Of a stretch of DNA of 64,000 nt, positions 55,537 through 64,000 are shown piece after piece (the stretch's first letter is position 1; every line of letters starts with the position of its first letter). Under the pieces are notes generated by a model. That model had not been told where the DNA came from, made no database searches, and saw only the letters and a list, made by a program, of their open reading frames with translations. The position numbers and the translations under genes are program-made. Origin of the DNA: an uncultured Agathobaculum sp. (GTDB taxonomy: Bacteria; Bacillota; Clostridia; Oscillospirales; Butyricicoccaceae); assembly GCF_944380985.1 (NCBI RefSeq), contig NZ_CALWJJ010000002.1, positions 210,283 to 274,282 of the forward strand. Reading direction: 5' to 3'.

Positions 55537-58500
55537 GTCGCTCCCCGCACGGGGGGCGTGGATTGAAATCAGTATTACATGGCCTCGTGAGCAAGGATCA
55601 CAGGGTCGCTCCCCGCACGGGGGGCGTGGATTGAAATATCCGTGCGCAAATAGACAGGGATTATGACAAAGTCGCTCCCCGCACGGGGGGCGTGGATTGA
55701 AATACGGCATACATCAATACTGTATTCAGTGCCTAAAAGTCGCTCCCCGCACGGGGGGCGTGGATTGAAATTGTAAACGGAAAGAACCATCTGAACCCCA
55801 CCAAGTCGCTCCCCGCACGGGGGGCGTGGATTGAAATCGGTCAGGTCATCGATCATGCCGTTTACTGCGGGTGTCGCTCCCCGCACGGGGGGCGTGGATT
55901 GAAATCCCGCCGAACTCGTCCGGCTCTACCTTTAGCCACGTCGCTCCCCGCACGGGGGGCGTGGATTGAAATCCCGCCGAACTCGTCCGGCTCTACCTTT
56001 AGCCACGTCGCTCCCCGCACGGGGGGCGTGGATTGAAATCTCGCTCTCTGTACTCACGTCCACACCATACTTGTCGCTCCCCGCACGGGGGGCGTGGATT
56101 GAAATGCGATATACATACCCGCGCCCCTGCTCATCTACGTCGCTCCCCGCACGGGGGGCGTGGATTGAAATATGTGGGTCAAGGATACAGGCAAAGAGCC
56201 GCCCAAGTCGCTCCCCGCACGGGGGGCGTGGATTGAAATCGCATCATCGACGACGACGGCACGGAGCTGGACAGTCGCTCCCCGCACGGGGGGCGTGGAT
56301 TGAAATACGTCAGCGCCGCGGGCGGTGAGAAAGTCCGCCAGTCGCTCCCCGCACGGGGGGCGTGGATTGAAATCGAGCTGGCTGGGATCACCTACGGCGC
56401 AGAGCGTCGCTCCCCGCACGGGGGGCGTGGATTGAAATCCCGCAGGCGCAGGATCAATAAAGCGTTCTTTCACGTCGCTCCCCGCACGGGGGGCGTGGAT
56501 TGAAATCCGCGTCTGCTGCAGCCTGTCTGATTTTCGCACCGTCGCTCCCCGCACGGGGGGCGTGGATTGAAATATAGAGGGTGTCGCGGCAAATCCCCAT
56601 ATTGTGTGTCGCTCCCCGCACGGGGGGCGTGGATTGAAATCATGTCTCTAAGATCATATAAACTGCCGGATTCCGGTCGCTCCCCGCACGGGGGGCGTGG
56701 ATTGAAATTGGAACGTCTTTTATCATTTATTGTCGCCCCCGTGTCGCTCCCCGCACGGGGGGCGTGGATTGAAATCGATCTGTGCCCACCGTGGGGCGCT
56801 GATGCCTGGTCGCTCCCCGCACGGGGGGCGTGGATTGAAATTCGTAAGATTGTTACGTCATGTAAGCGTGATAGGTCGCTCCCCGCACGGGGGGCGTGGA
56901 TTGAAATCTACGCAAACCGAGGCTAATACCGAAACGCCCCGGTCGCTCCCCGCACGGGGGGCGTGGATTGAAATATGAAGGGCGGAAAAGACCGGCAGAA
57001 GAATCGGGCGTCGCTCCCCGCACGGGGGGCGTGGATTGAAATAATATATACCAAAGGCCAGTAGCGGGAACAAACAAGGTCGCTCCCCGCACGGGGGGCG
57101 TGGATTGAAATATCATCTCGCGATTATGGACGACCGAGACGCGTGGTCGCTCCCCGCACGGGGGGCGTGGATTGAAATTGATCAACCATTTCCAGCCCTG
57201 TGAGGACAGAAGATGTCGCTCCCCGCACGGGGGGCGTGGATTGAAATCTGCGGTAAAAATCTTTGCAGCGTTGCACTTACTGTCGCTCCCCGCACGGGGG
57301 GCGTGGATTGAAATGAGAAGCAGTCCATGATCGACAAGATTTATTACAGTCGCTCCCCGCACGGGGGGCGTGGATTGAAATTCGGTTACCGGGATTGCCG
57401 GGCAAGTGCCATCCTCGTCGCTCCCCGCACGGGGGGCGTGGATTGAAATTGGTTGCCGTCAAGGATATAGCAATGTGAATTGACGGTCGCTCCCCGCACG
57501 GGGGGCGTGGATTGAAATAGCAAGTCCCCAGCAGCTGTTGGCATCCACAGGTATGGTCGCTCCCCGCACGGGGGGCGTGGATTGAAATAGCACTGCCTTG
57601 ATGCCATCCCAAACAGCCGCCCGTCGCTCCCCGCACGGGGGGCGTGGATTGAAATCCCTTGATCGTTATAATAGGGGTACAACCAGCCAATGGTCGCTCC
57701 CCGCACGGGGGGCGTGGATTGAAATTGGGGGGGATATAAATGCAGATCGGGACGCTCGGGTCGCTCCCCGCACGGGGGGCGTGGATTGAAATTCCAGCCA
57801 AATACTGTCCCTGTCCTGGAGCTTGGTCGCTCCCCGCACGGGGGGCGTGGATTGAAATGATACAGCGCGGCCACGAAAGAGCTGCTGGTGCTCGTCGCTC
57901 CCCGCACGGGGGGCGTGGATTGAAATAGAGAAATGTGTCCGCTCCAAGGTCTACAACGACGTCGCTCCCCGCACGGGGGGCGTGGATTGAAATTACAACG
58001 CCAAGGCGCTGGAGGTCAGTACCCCCACGTCGCTCCCCGCACGGGGGGCGTGGATTGAAATTCGCAGCGGCTGTAATAGTCAAACAGGTCGATGATGTCG
58101 CTCCCCGCACGGGGGGCGTGGATTGAAATTCCTGGAACGCAAAGAGCCGGTTGCTATGCCGAACGTCGCTCCCCGCACGGGGGGCGTGGATTGAAATAAG
58201 GCTTCCGTGAGCCGTGGCGCCAACCTCATGGGTCGCTCCCCGCACGGGGGGCGTGGATTGAAATAAGGCTTCCGTGAGCCGTGGCGCCAACCTCATGGGT
58301 CGCTCCCCGCACGGGGGGCGTGGATTGAAATCCCATGCACACCGGGATCAAGGTGTCTGAAACCTGTCGCTCCCCGCACGGGGGGCGTGGATTGAAATTT
58401 TACTGTGATCATATTATATACCGATATCGGTATGTCGCTCCCCGCACGGGGGGCGTGGATTGAAATTTTGGCCTTCCGGGCTTCCTCCTCGGCGTGCGCG

Positions 58501-60350
58501 TCGCTCCCCGCACGGGGGGCGTGGATTGAAATCTATCAAATACGCCTGCCCGTCGCTGTCGGCGTTGTCGCTCCCCGCACGGGGGGCGTGGATTGAAATA
58601 AGATCCTGCTCATAGCGCTGCAGCACGCTTTCCCGTCGCTCCCCGCACGGGGGGCGTGGATTGAAATCTTTTTTTGCCAGCCATTGGGGGGCTGTCCTTG
58701 GTCGCTCCCCGCACGGGGGGCGTGGATTGAAATGCTTGAGTGCTTGCACCACTCCTGCGGACGGCTGTCGCTCCCCGCACGGGGGGCGTGGATTGAAATG
58801 AGGAATACGAGATAGTCGCCGCAGTGCCGGAAGCGTCGCTCCCCGCACGGGGGGCGTGGATTGAAATTCCTCCTTGATCGCCTGCTTACCGAGCAGCGAC
58901 AGCGTCGCTCCCCGCACGGGGGGCGTGGATTGAAATCGCTTTGACTGAGAGACCCTCGCACGGATTCTGGTCGCTCCCCGCACGGGGGGCGTGGATTGAA
59001 ATATGGAATGTAGTAGAATAAGGGGCGCTCCAAGATCGGGTCGCTCCCCGCACGGGGGGCGTGGATTGAAATCCGGCTTGAAGGGCCGGTGTCTTAACCG
59101 CTTGACGTCGCTCCCCGCACGGGGGGCGTGGATTGAAATAAGTCAGGTTTTGCAAGGTTTTCTGAACCCGTCTGTCGCTCCCCGCACGGGGGGCGTGGAT
59201 TGAAATTGGGTCCTTCGCAGAGCAGCCTGCCCAGCATGGAGGTCGCTCCCCGCACGGGGGGCGTGGATTGAAATCTGCCCGAACTGCGCGGCACGCGCGG
59301 CGTCCAGACGTCGCTCCCCGCACGGGGGGCGTGGATTGAAATAAGAGCCGTATACAGGAGATCGAGGGCATCGGCAGTCGCTCCCCGCACGGGGGGCGTG
59401 GATTGAAATCCGCTCGGTATGGAGATCACCAATTACCCGCGGGGTCGCTCCCCGCACGGGGGGCGTGGATTGAAATAGCAGTGCTTTCGAAGCCGGACTG
59501 ATGGACGACGGTCGCTCCCCGCACGGGGGGCGTGGATTGAAATGGATAACCTGGAGGACGTGTGGGACGATCTGCCCGTCGCTCCCCGCACGGGGGGCGT
59601 GGATTGAAATGCTGCTCGAAGGCCGCCACTATTATGATGCGTTGTCGCTCCCCGCACGGGGGGCGTGGATTGAAATAGGAAATGGCTGGCGGGCCGCTCC
59701 TCGTGGCGGGGCCGCTCCCCGCACGGGGGGCGTGGATTGAAATGAATCAAGATACAGGATCGGAACCCCGCCCTTTGCCGCTCCCCGCACGGGGGGCGTG
59801 GATTGAAATATGTAAACATTGCGATATTGAAGCCCAAATTCAAGGGCCGCTCCCCGCACGGGGGGCGTGGATTGAAATGCTCCAGTCGGTTGCCCGGTAC
59901 ATTTTGGGCGTGCCGCTCCCCGCACGGGGGGCGTGGATTGAAATACAATATGACTTGCCAAGGGTGCAAATACTGGCGACGTCGCTCCCCGCATGGGGGG
60001 CGTGGATTGAAATCGCCACTGCGGCGATTACCTCGTATACCTTGAGGTCGCTCCCCGCACGGGGGGCGTGGATTGAAATAGACAGCCGACCGCAGCAAGC
60101 GCAAGCTTGACGGTCGCTCCCCGCACGGGGGGCGTGGATTGAAATGGCACATACACGATGCAGTGCAAGTGCGGGTGGTGTCGCTCCCCGCACGGGGGGC
60201 GTGGATTGAAATCAGTTCAATGCAGCGCGTGACGGGAATATTCAGATGGTCGCTCCCCGCACGGGGGGCGTGGATTGAAATGCATATGGAGTACGCCTCA
60301 CCAGAGCAGCACCACAGGTCGCTCCCCGCACGGGGGGCGTGGATTGAAAT
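55537..60350 (+). CRISPR. Type I-C CRISPR array, 72 repeats and 71 spacers
   Basis: The 33-bp repeat begins GTCGCTCCCC, has the loop GCAC and ends GTGGATTGAAAT. The stem CGCTCCCC/GGGGGGCG (8 pairs with one T-G) is what Cas5c cuts, leaving the handle TGGATTGAAAT. Counting by hand gives 72 repeats and 71 spacers of 32-37 bases. Spacers 6 and 7 are identical, as are 40 and 41. Repeats 63-66 (59711-59944) carry C instead of T at position 2; repeat 67 (59981) has T instead of C in the loop. The last repeat is intact. Spacer 53 (59073-59106) derives from a tRNA-Glu gene. Long open frames through the array (up to 339 codons) are artefacts of a stop-free repeat. Confidence 0.99.
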
Positions 60351-60458
60351 GTGTTGCATGCCTTGATTTTTTGTTCTTTTTTGATTCTTCAGCGTTCACA
60401 AAGCGCAACTCAAAATCATACAAACTTGCGTCGTTGTTATATAGTTGTTATATAAAAG

Positions 60459-60487
60459 TGAAAATCCCGCATGATGCGGGATTTTCG
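60459..60487 (+). terminator. Hairpin beyond the array
   Basis: Perfect stem GAAAATCCCGCA/TGCGGGATTTTC, about 110 bases after the last repeat. It could end the crRNA transcript or, on the other strand, the recombinase transcript. The segment 60351-60458 before it is AT-rich and shows no gene. Confidence 0.6.
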
Positions 60488-60489
60488 TG

Positions 60490-60560
60490 ATTGGTGGAGC
60501 TGGTGAGTTGCTCATTGAACCCGGTTCCAAGGGTTCGACCAGCGATTAAATTGGTGGAGC
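60490..60560. repeat. Direct repeat ATTGGTGGAGC
   Basis: An 11-bp sequence occurs at 60490-60500 and again at 60550-60560, the second inside the last codons of the recombinase gene. Between them lies a GC-balanced segment with GAACCC-GGTTC and GGGTTCGACC, vaguely like the 3' end of tRNA/tmRNA genes (a common attachment site). It may be a trace of integration, or chance. Confidence 0.3.
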
Positions 60561-62051
60561 GTCCGAAACCAAGGGCGAACACTTTTTGTGATAAGATACA
60601 GCACTTTCAAAGTGTTCTTCTATCTCGTCCAGCAGAACATCGTCCAGAATGATGGGCCGCTCTCCACCGTTGAAAAACAAGGTCATCCGGTCATCGTAGA
60701 GATAGACTGCCCGGAGAAAGATGTTGATGATTCCGCGCCGGGTATTTTCATCGTCTATATCTCCGCACTTGAGCGCATACAGGAATGACCTGACCTGGGG
60801 TGCGGTAAGGGTGACCTGCTTTCCCATCTCAACGGCAAGCTGGCCTTGCAATTCGGCCTTCTCCTGTTTGCGTTTCTCGATGCGCTCCGTAATCATATCC
60901 ACGGCCTGTCCACGTTCCAGGGCTTTCCAGAGATTTTCAATGGCAGTATCTGTTTCCTGGATGGCCGCTTTGATCCGTTTGATGGCGGAGGTGTCTTGAT
61001 CCGTTTTGCAGACATCTGCCACGGCGGAGGCGATCCGCTCAATGTTGCTGTCGGTCAGCAATTTACAGCACTCCAGCACAACGCGGTTTTCGATCTTTTC
61101 CTTGTTGACCACTTTCTTTTTGCACTTGCGGCGTTTGAAATTGTTGCAGGCGTAGTAGTGATACGCCTTGCCTGATTTGCCCGTGCCGCCGTAGCCTGTC
61201 ATCATCTCCCGGCAATAGCCGCAGAACAGCTTGGTGGTCAGCAGATATTCCTCCCTGCCTCTGGAACGGGCAGGGGCTTTTTTATTGCGCTCCAAAATGT
61301 GCTGCACCCGCTCAAACAACTCGTCCTCGATAATACGGGGCATACCGCCCGGCGTTTCCGTGTCCTTGTAGATGTAGTAGCCGATATACCGCTTGTTTCG
61401 CAAAAGGCGGTGCAGGCTGTTCTTGTTGAACTCCTTTCCCAACGAAGTTTTGACCCGCTTGGAGTTGAGATACTTGGTGATTTCGGCTACGGTCTTTCCA
61501 CTGGCGTACATCTCGAAAATCTCCCGGACAATGGCGGCTCCCTCCGGGTCAACATGAAAGCGGCGCTCCTCATCCACATAGTAACCCAAACCGGGGTTGC
61601 TCCCATTGCTCAGACATTTCTCGGCATTGATGTTCATGCCACGCCGGATCTTCTGAGACAGTTCCGCCGAGTAGTATTCCGCCATACTCTCCAGTACGCC
61701 CTCCACCAGAATACCGCTGGCATCGTCGCTGATGTTTTCCCTGGCGGAGATGACCCGGACACCGTTCTTTTTCAACTTGGCCTTGTTGATGGCACTGTCA
61801 TAGCGGTTCCGGGCAAAGCGGTCAAGCTGGTAAACAAGGACACCTTCAAACGCGTGCTTGTCACTGTCGGCAATCATCCGCTGAAACTCGGCCCGGCTGT
61901 CTGTGGTACCGCTCTGTGCGCGGTCGATGTACTCTCCAATCACGATATGCCCATTGTGCTTGGCAAACTCATGGCAAGTCTGAAGCTGTCCCTCGATGGA
62001 CTGCTCCGTCTGGCTGTGACTGGAGTAGCGGGCATAGATAACGATATTCAT
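60546..62051 (-). CDS. Large serine recombinase
   Basis: A 501-residue site-specific recombinase of mobile elements. The resolvase domain is MNIVIYARYSSHSQTEQSIEGQL (nucleophile Ser in YSSHS, quoted in part) with YIDRAQSGTTDSRAEFQRMI and VYQLDRFARNRYDS. The recombinase domain (VREIFEMYASGKTVAEITKYLN) and a zinc ribbon (LFCGYCREMM, CNNFKRRKCKKK) follow, then a coiled-coil region (RIKAAIQETDTAIENLWKAL). The ATG at 62051 follows AAAGGCGGTG. It likely moved the element that borders the CRISPR array. A TATAAT stands upstream on the minus strand (62087-62082). Confidence 0.93.
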   Translation of the reverse strand: MNIVIYARYSSHSQTEQSIEGQLQTCHEFAKHNGHIVIGEYIDRAQSGTTDSRAEFQRMIADSDKHAFEGVLVYQLDRFARNRYDSAINKAKLKKNGVRVISARENISDDASGILVEGVLESMAEYYSAELSQKIRRGMNINAEKCLSNGSNPGLGYYVDEERRFHVDPEGAAIVREIFEMYASGKTVAEITKYLNSKRVKTSLGKEFNKNSLHRLLRNKRYIGYYIYKDTETPGGMPRIIEDELFERVQHILERNKKAPARSRGREEYLLTTKLFCGYCREMMTGYGGTGKSGKAYHYYACNNFKRRKCKKKVVNKEKIENRVVLECCKLLTDSNIERIASAVADVCKTDQDTSAIKRIKAAIQETDTAIENLWKALERGQAVDMITERIEKRKQEKAELQGQLAVEMGKQVTLTAPQVRSFLYALKCGDIDDENTRRGIINIFLRAVYLYDDRMTLFFNGGERPIILDDVLLDEIEEHFESAVSYHKKCSPLVSDAPPI

Positions 62052-62266
62052 AGAAACACCGCCTTTCATGGCTCTGATTTGATTATAGCAGGCGGAATTC
62101 CATCAGCGAACTGACAAAGCGCCTAAACTTTGTTCACTGTACTTGGCAACGAATTTCGAGAGGAATCGCATGACTGCCACCTGAACGGGAAAATCCAGTC
62201 TTGGTTTTTCCTGTCTTGGGAAACCCTGAACAGGAAAACCCCGCACAATTAAATACTAAATAATAA

Positions 62267-62425
62267 AATAAAGATCTATCAAATACAGAAGGATCAAATC
62301 CTATCCTGTCCGTTGCGGCGAAAGAAAGGATTGGATTGGACGGGACAGGAGCAGGCGTGAGAGGAGAACTGACTGCATTTTTGTCTTTTATCAAGAATCA
62401 CTTTGAGCCCTTCCTCAAAATGTAG
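62267..62425 (+). pseudogene. Possible remnant of a replication-initiator gene
   Basis: After two stops in frame, the plus strand reads NKDLSNTEGSNPILSVAAKE and on to FLKM. This resembles the linker of RepA-like initiators in clostridial mobilizable elements, from memory of such linkers and not by alignment. No start codon or ribosome site belongs to it. The rest of the 62052-62566 interval (about 500 bases) holds no supported gene; imperfect direct repeats CTGAAC-x-GGAAAA (62181, 62226) are visible. Confidence 0.25.
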
Positions 62426-62566
62426 GAATTAGGGTGGAAAAAGACTGAATAATTCACCTGTGACAGCATTTCAGAGAGTGCCCCTTGTGATTTCCCATGG
62501 GCGGACTTTGTCACGGTTTTGCGGGGAGAAAAAGCCTATTTTCAACACTTTTCAAGAGGGCCTGCT

Positions 62567-62896
62567 TTATGGCTGACTCAACAGGATACGTCTTTGTAAC
62601 TGCCATATCTGGCCCATCCTCTCCCAAATTTCCTCCATGTCGGCCGGGTAGACGGGGCCGCCGGCGTTCAACCGCTTGGCGATCTGGTTGATGTTCCCGC
62701 CAATAGCAGAGAGCGCACGGGTCATCTCCTTGATGTCGGTGGTGTCCACTTGGATGATGTACCCATCAATCGCCATCTTGCGGAGATAGGCGCCGATCCG
62801 CTTTGTGTGGAGCTGGGCCATTTTCTCCTCAATGAGCCGCTTTTCCTCCTCTGTCACCCAAAACTTCATCTGGATATTCCGCTTTCGGTTTGCCAT
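62567..62896 (-). CDS. mobC: MobC-type relaxosome protein
   Basis: A 109-residue DNA-binding accessory of conjugative mobilisation. The ribbon-helix-helix N-terminus (KRNIQMKFWVTEEEKRLIEEKM) is followed by GAYLRKMAIDGYI and the family C-terminal part MTRALSAIGGNINQIAKRLN. GGAGG lies 8 bases before the ATG. MobC usually sits directly upstream of a relaxase gene; here the downstream DNA (to 62052) has no relaxase, so the element appears truncated. Confidence 0.9.
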   Translation of the reverse strand: MANRKRNIQMKFWVTEEEKRLIEEKMAQLHTKRIGAYLRKMAIDGYIIQVDTTDIKEMTRALSAIGGNINQIAKRLNAGGPVYPADMEEIWERMGQIWQLQRRILLSQP

Positions 62897-63090
62897 GTCA
62901 CGCCGCCTCCGTTTTCATAAGGGTCTGGGACTATCCCAGCAAGCAATTTTTCGATTTAGGGGCAGGGGTCCCCCTAAATCAAAAATCCGCCAGTGGGTAC
63001 TCACTGGCTGTGCTTGCTATCGTAACCCTTCCCTCGTTTTCCCCCTCTATCAATACTACAATTTCGGCAACTAAATTTGGCTTCAATATG
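62897..63090. other. Candidate oriT with two inverted repeats upstream of mobC
   Basis: Upstream of mobC lie GATTTAGGGG (62953-62962) paired with CCCCTAAATC (62971-62980), and GCCAGTG (62989-62995) paired with CACTGGC (63002-63008). Mobilisation origins of Gram-positive elements sit at this place and contain such dyads next to the nick. The nick itself cannot be named from sequence alone. Confidence 0.45.
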
Positions 63091-63129
63091 AAAAAGTGGT
63101 CATCAGTATATCGTCGATACTGATGACCA
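63091..63129 (-). terminator. Intrinsic terminator of the AraC-family gene
   Basis: Stem TGGTCATCAGTAT/ATACTGATGACCA, followed on the minus strand by CTTTTTC. It lies 11 bases past the AraC stop. Confidence 0.85.
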
Positions 63130-63139
63130 TTCGGATAAT

Positions 63140-64000
63140 TCAAGATTTATTTCGTTGACCTAATTTTCTGTATTCACCCGGCAACAATCCTGTACTCTTA
63201 CGAAATAATTCTGCAAAGCGGCTGGAGGTGGAGTATCCTACGGTTTGAGCAACCTGTCCTACTGTCAATTCTGTATATGTCAGCAGATACTCCGCCTGAC
63301 TCATTCGCCTTTGCTGAATGTATTCTGTGATTGTGCAGTCGTAATATTTCTTGAAGCAGGCTTTCAGCTTCGTGGTTCCCATACAAGCAATTTGTGTTAA
63401 GCGTTCCAGTGGAATATCAGAAGCATAATGATCGCTTAAATAAGAGGCAACCGTCTGAATGCTCTCTATATCCTGCTGTGATAGCTTATGGGCAATCTTT
63501 TCAGGATGCCTTTTCTGGTATTCGACGACCATCGAAATGGCCTCTGCAACCTTTCCTTCATAAAATAGTTTCGCAGCAACGCCCTCTCCACGGTAGTTCT
63601 TAATCTCTGTGAGCAACCGTGACATTTCCGGAAAATCTGAAGTCTGGTCAATTTTCCGAAAGGCGTCCACAGGATTAATTTGTGCTTCTGGATACAGTTT
63701 TTTTAGATAGTCCTCATAATAAGCCGGAGTGATTTCAATTCCAATCGAACGGATCGGAATATTCTTGTGGATCAATGCTTTATAGGGCGTGTAGCCTCCA
63801 ATAAAGGTTTTGATACAACCAGCAGATAGTCTGCGGTATGGAGACAGTTCTTCACCGGAAATTGAGTCATAGCGCGTGATACTCAAACATTCTGGCAAAG
63901 AAAATTCCAGCATAAAATCCTCGTGGAATGAAAAGTTGTGTATCTTAATGTCATAAAGGTCTTTCTGTCCATAAGTCCAGTAAGTGCCTTCTCCAACTTC
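63140..64000 (-). CDS. AraC family transcriptional regulator, 5' end outside the window
   Basis: The C-terminal 100 residues hold two helix-turn-helix motifs of the AraC type: DIPLERLTQIACMGTTKLKACFKKYY and YLLTYTELTVGQVAQTVGYSTSSRFAELFRKSTG, quoted in part, followed by LLPGEYRK. The N-terminal part is a sensor domain without a recognised ligand motif. An internal ATG exists at 63913, but the frame stays open to the window edge with convincing residues (GTYWTYGQKDLYDIKIHNF), so the gene begins beyond 64000. Its own terminator follows. It may belong to the mobile element or to the flanking chromosome. Confidence 0.88.
   Translation of the reverse strand, partial: EVGEGTYWTYGQKDLYDIKIHNFSFHEDFMLEFSLPECLSITRYDSISGEELSPYRRLSAGCIKTFIGGYTPYKALIHKNIPIRSIGIEITPAYYEDYLKKLYPEAQINPVDAFRKIDQTSDFPEMSRLLTEIKNYRGEGVAAKLFYEGKVAEAISMVVEYQKRHPEKIAHKLSQQDIESIQTVASYLSDHYASDIPLERLTQIACMGTTKLKACFKKYYDCTITEYIQQRRMSQAEYLLTYTELTVGQVAQTVGYSTSSRFAELFRKSTGLLPGEYRKLGQRNKS

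Noticed and set aside
55510..60366. Many open frames of 60-339 codons on both strands through the array, with repeated SLPARGAWIEI- or FNPRPPCGER-like peptides
   Set aside because: They are translations of the stop-free CRISPR repeat joined by spacers; none has a ribosome site.
61299..62114. Plus-strand 271-codon frame
   Set aside because: Antisense of the serine recombinase, no ribosome site.
62134..62394. Minus-strand 86-codon frame between recombinase and mobC
   Set aside because: Low-complexity Ser/Phe/Gly composition and no ribosome site; the plus-strand reading is the more likely relic.

Overview
The window reads as chromosomal DNA of a high-GC, strictly anaerobic member of the Clostridia, most likely Oscillospirales (Ruminococcaceae/Butyricicoccaceae-like). 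This rests on the gene families present (DUF4317, DUF1934, DUF1700, DUF4830, the CmpB-type putative permease, an EF-G paralogue, a flavodiiron protein), on GC-rich codon use, on AAGGAGG-type ribosome binding sites, and on promoters of the TTGACA-17-TATAAT type. The lineage is inferred from family content, not from a marker gene.

Left part (1-47 kb), ordinary core genome in short operons. Minus strand: pyruvate kinase, LCP cell-wall ligase, M16 peptidase. Plus strand: nucleotidyltransferase, SecG and two small unknowns. Minus strand: a PadR-controlled envelope module (PadR, DUF1700, DUF4097-like, PspC, small membrane protein), then a flavodoxin and a GIY-YIG/Nudix fusion. Plus strand: ddl-murI-DUF1934-argS, an S41 PDZ protease, an orphan homocysteine-methyltransferase-like protein, prmA, rsmE, a membrane protein, a transglutaminase-like protein, then tRNA-Met, tRNA-Glu and tRNA-Val behind one strong promoter. 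Next come an amidohydrolase, DUF4317, RlmB, a protein that looks like a catalytically dead P-type ATPase, an EF-G-like GTPase, a flavodiiron protein, a DUF4830 lipoprotein-like protein, a GntR-ABC transporter operon, a CmpB-type membrane protein, a zinc-ribbon protein, a YheO-type regulator divergent from a sodium:amino-acid symporter, a PsiE-like protein, a NagD-type HAD phosphatase, an LTA-synthase-type sulfatase, an ECF sigma factor with a DUF4179 partner, an acyltransferase of the condensation fold, and two CobW-type GTPases (one His-rich, one fused to a YcgQ/DUF1980 domain), probably a metal-delivery pair.

Right part (47.5-60.4 kb), a complete type I-C CRISPR-Cas locus: cas3, a 340-bp gap with its own terminator and promoter, then cas5c-cas8c-cas7c-cas4-cas1-cas2, a leader, and an array of 72 repeats and 71 spacers by hand count. 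cas8c contains a strong internal ribosome binding site with an in-frame GTG that would yield the separate small subunit Cas11c. One spacer is plainly derived from a tRNA-Glu gene and partly matches the tRNA-Glu in this same window. Two spacers are tandem duplicates, and four consecutive repeats near the old end share one variant base.

Far right (60.4-64 kb), the edge of a decayed mobile element: a large serine recombinase, a possible replication-initiator remnant, mobC without its relaxase, and inverted repeats at the position expected of oriT. The window ends inside an AraC-family regulator.

The best candidates for undescribed biology are the pseudo-P-type ATPase (25.4-27.7 kb), the CobW-DUF1980 fusion (46.4 kb), the GIY-YIG-Nudix fusion (6.5 kb), and the tRNA-derived spacer.
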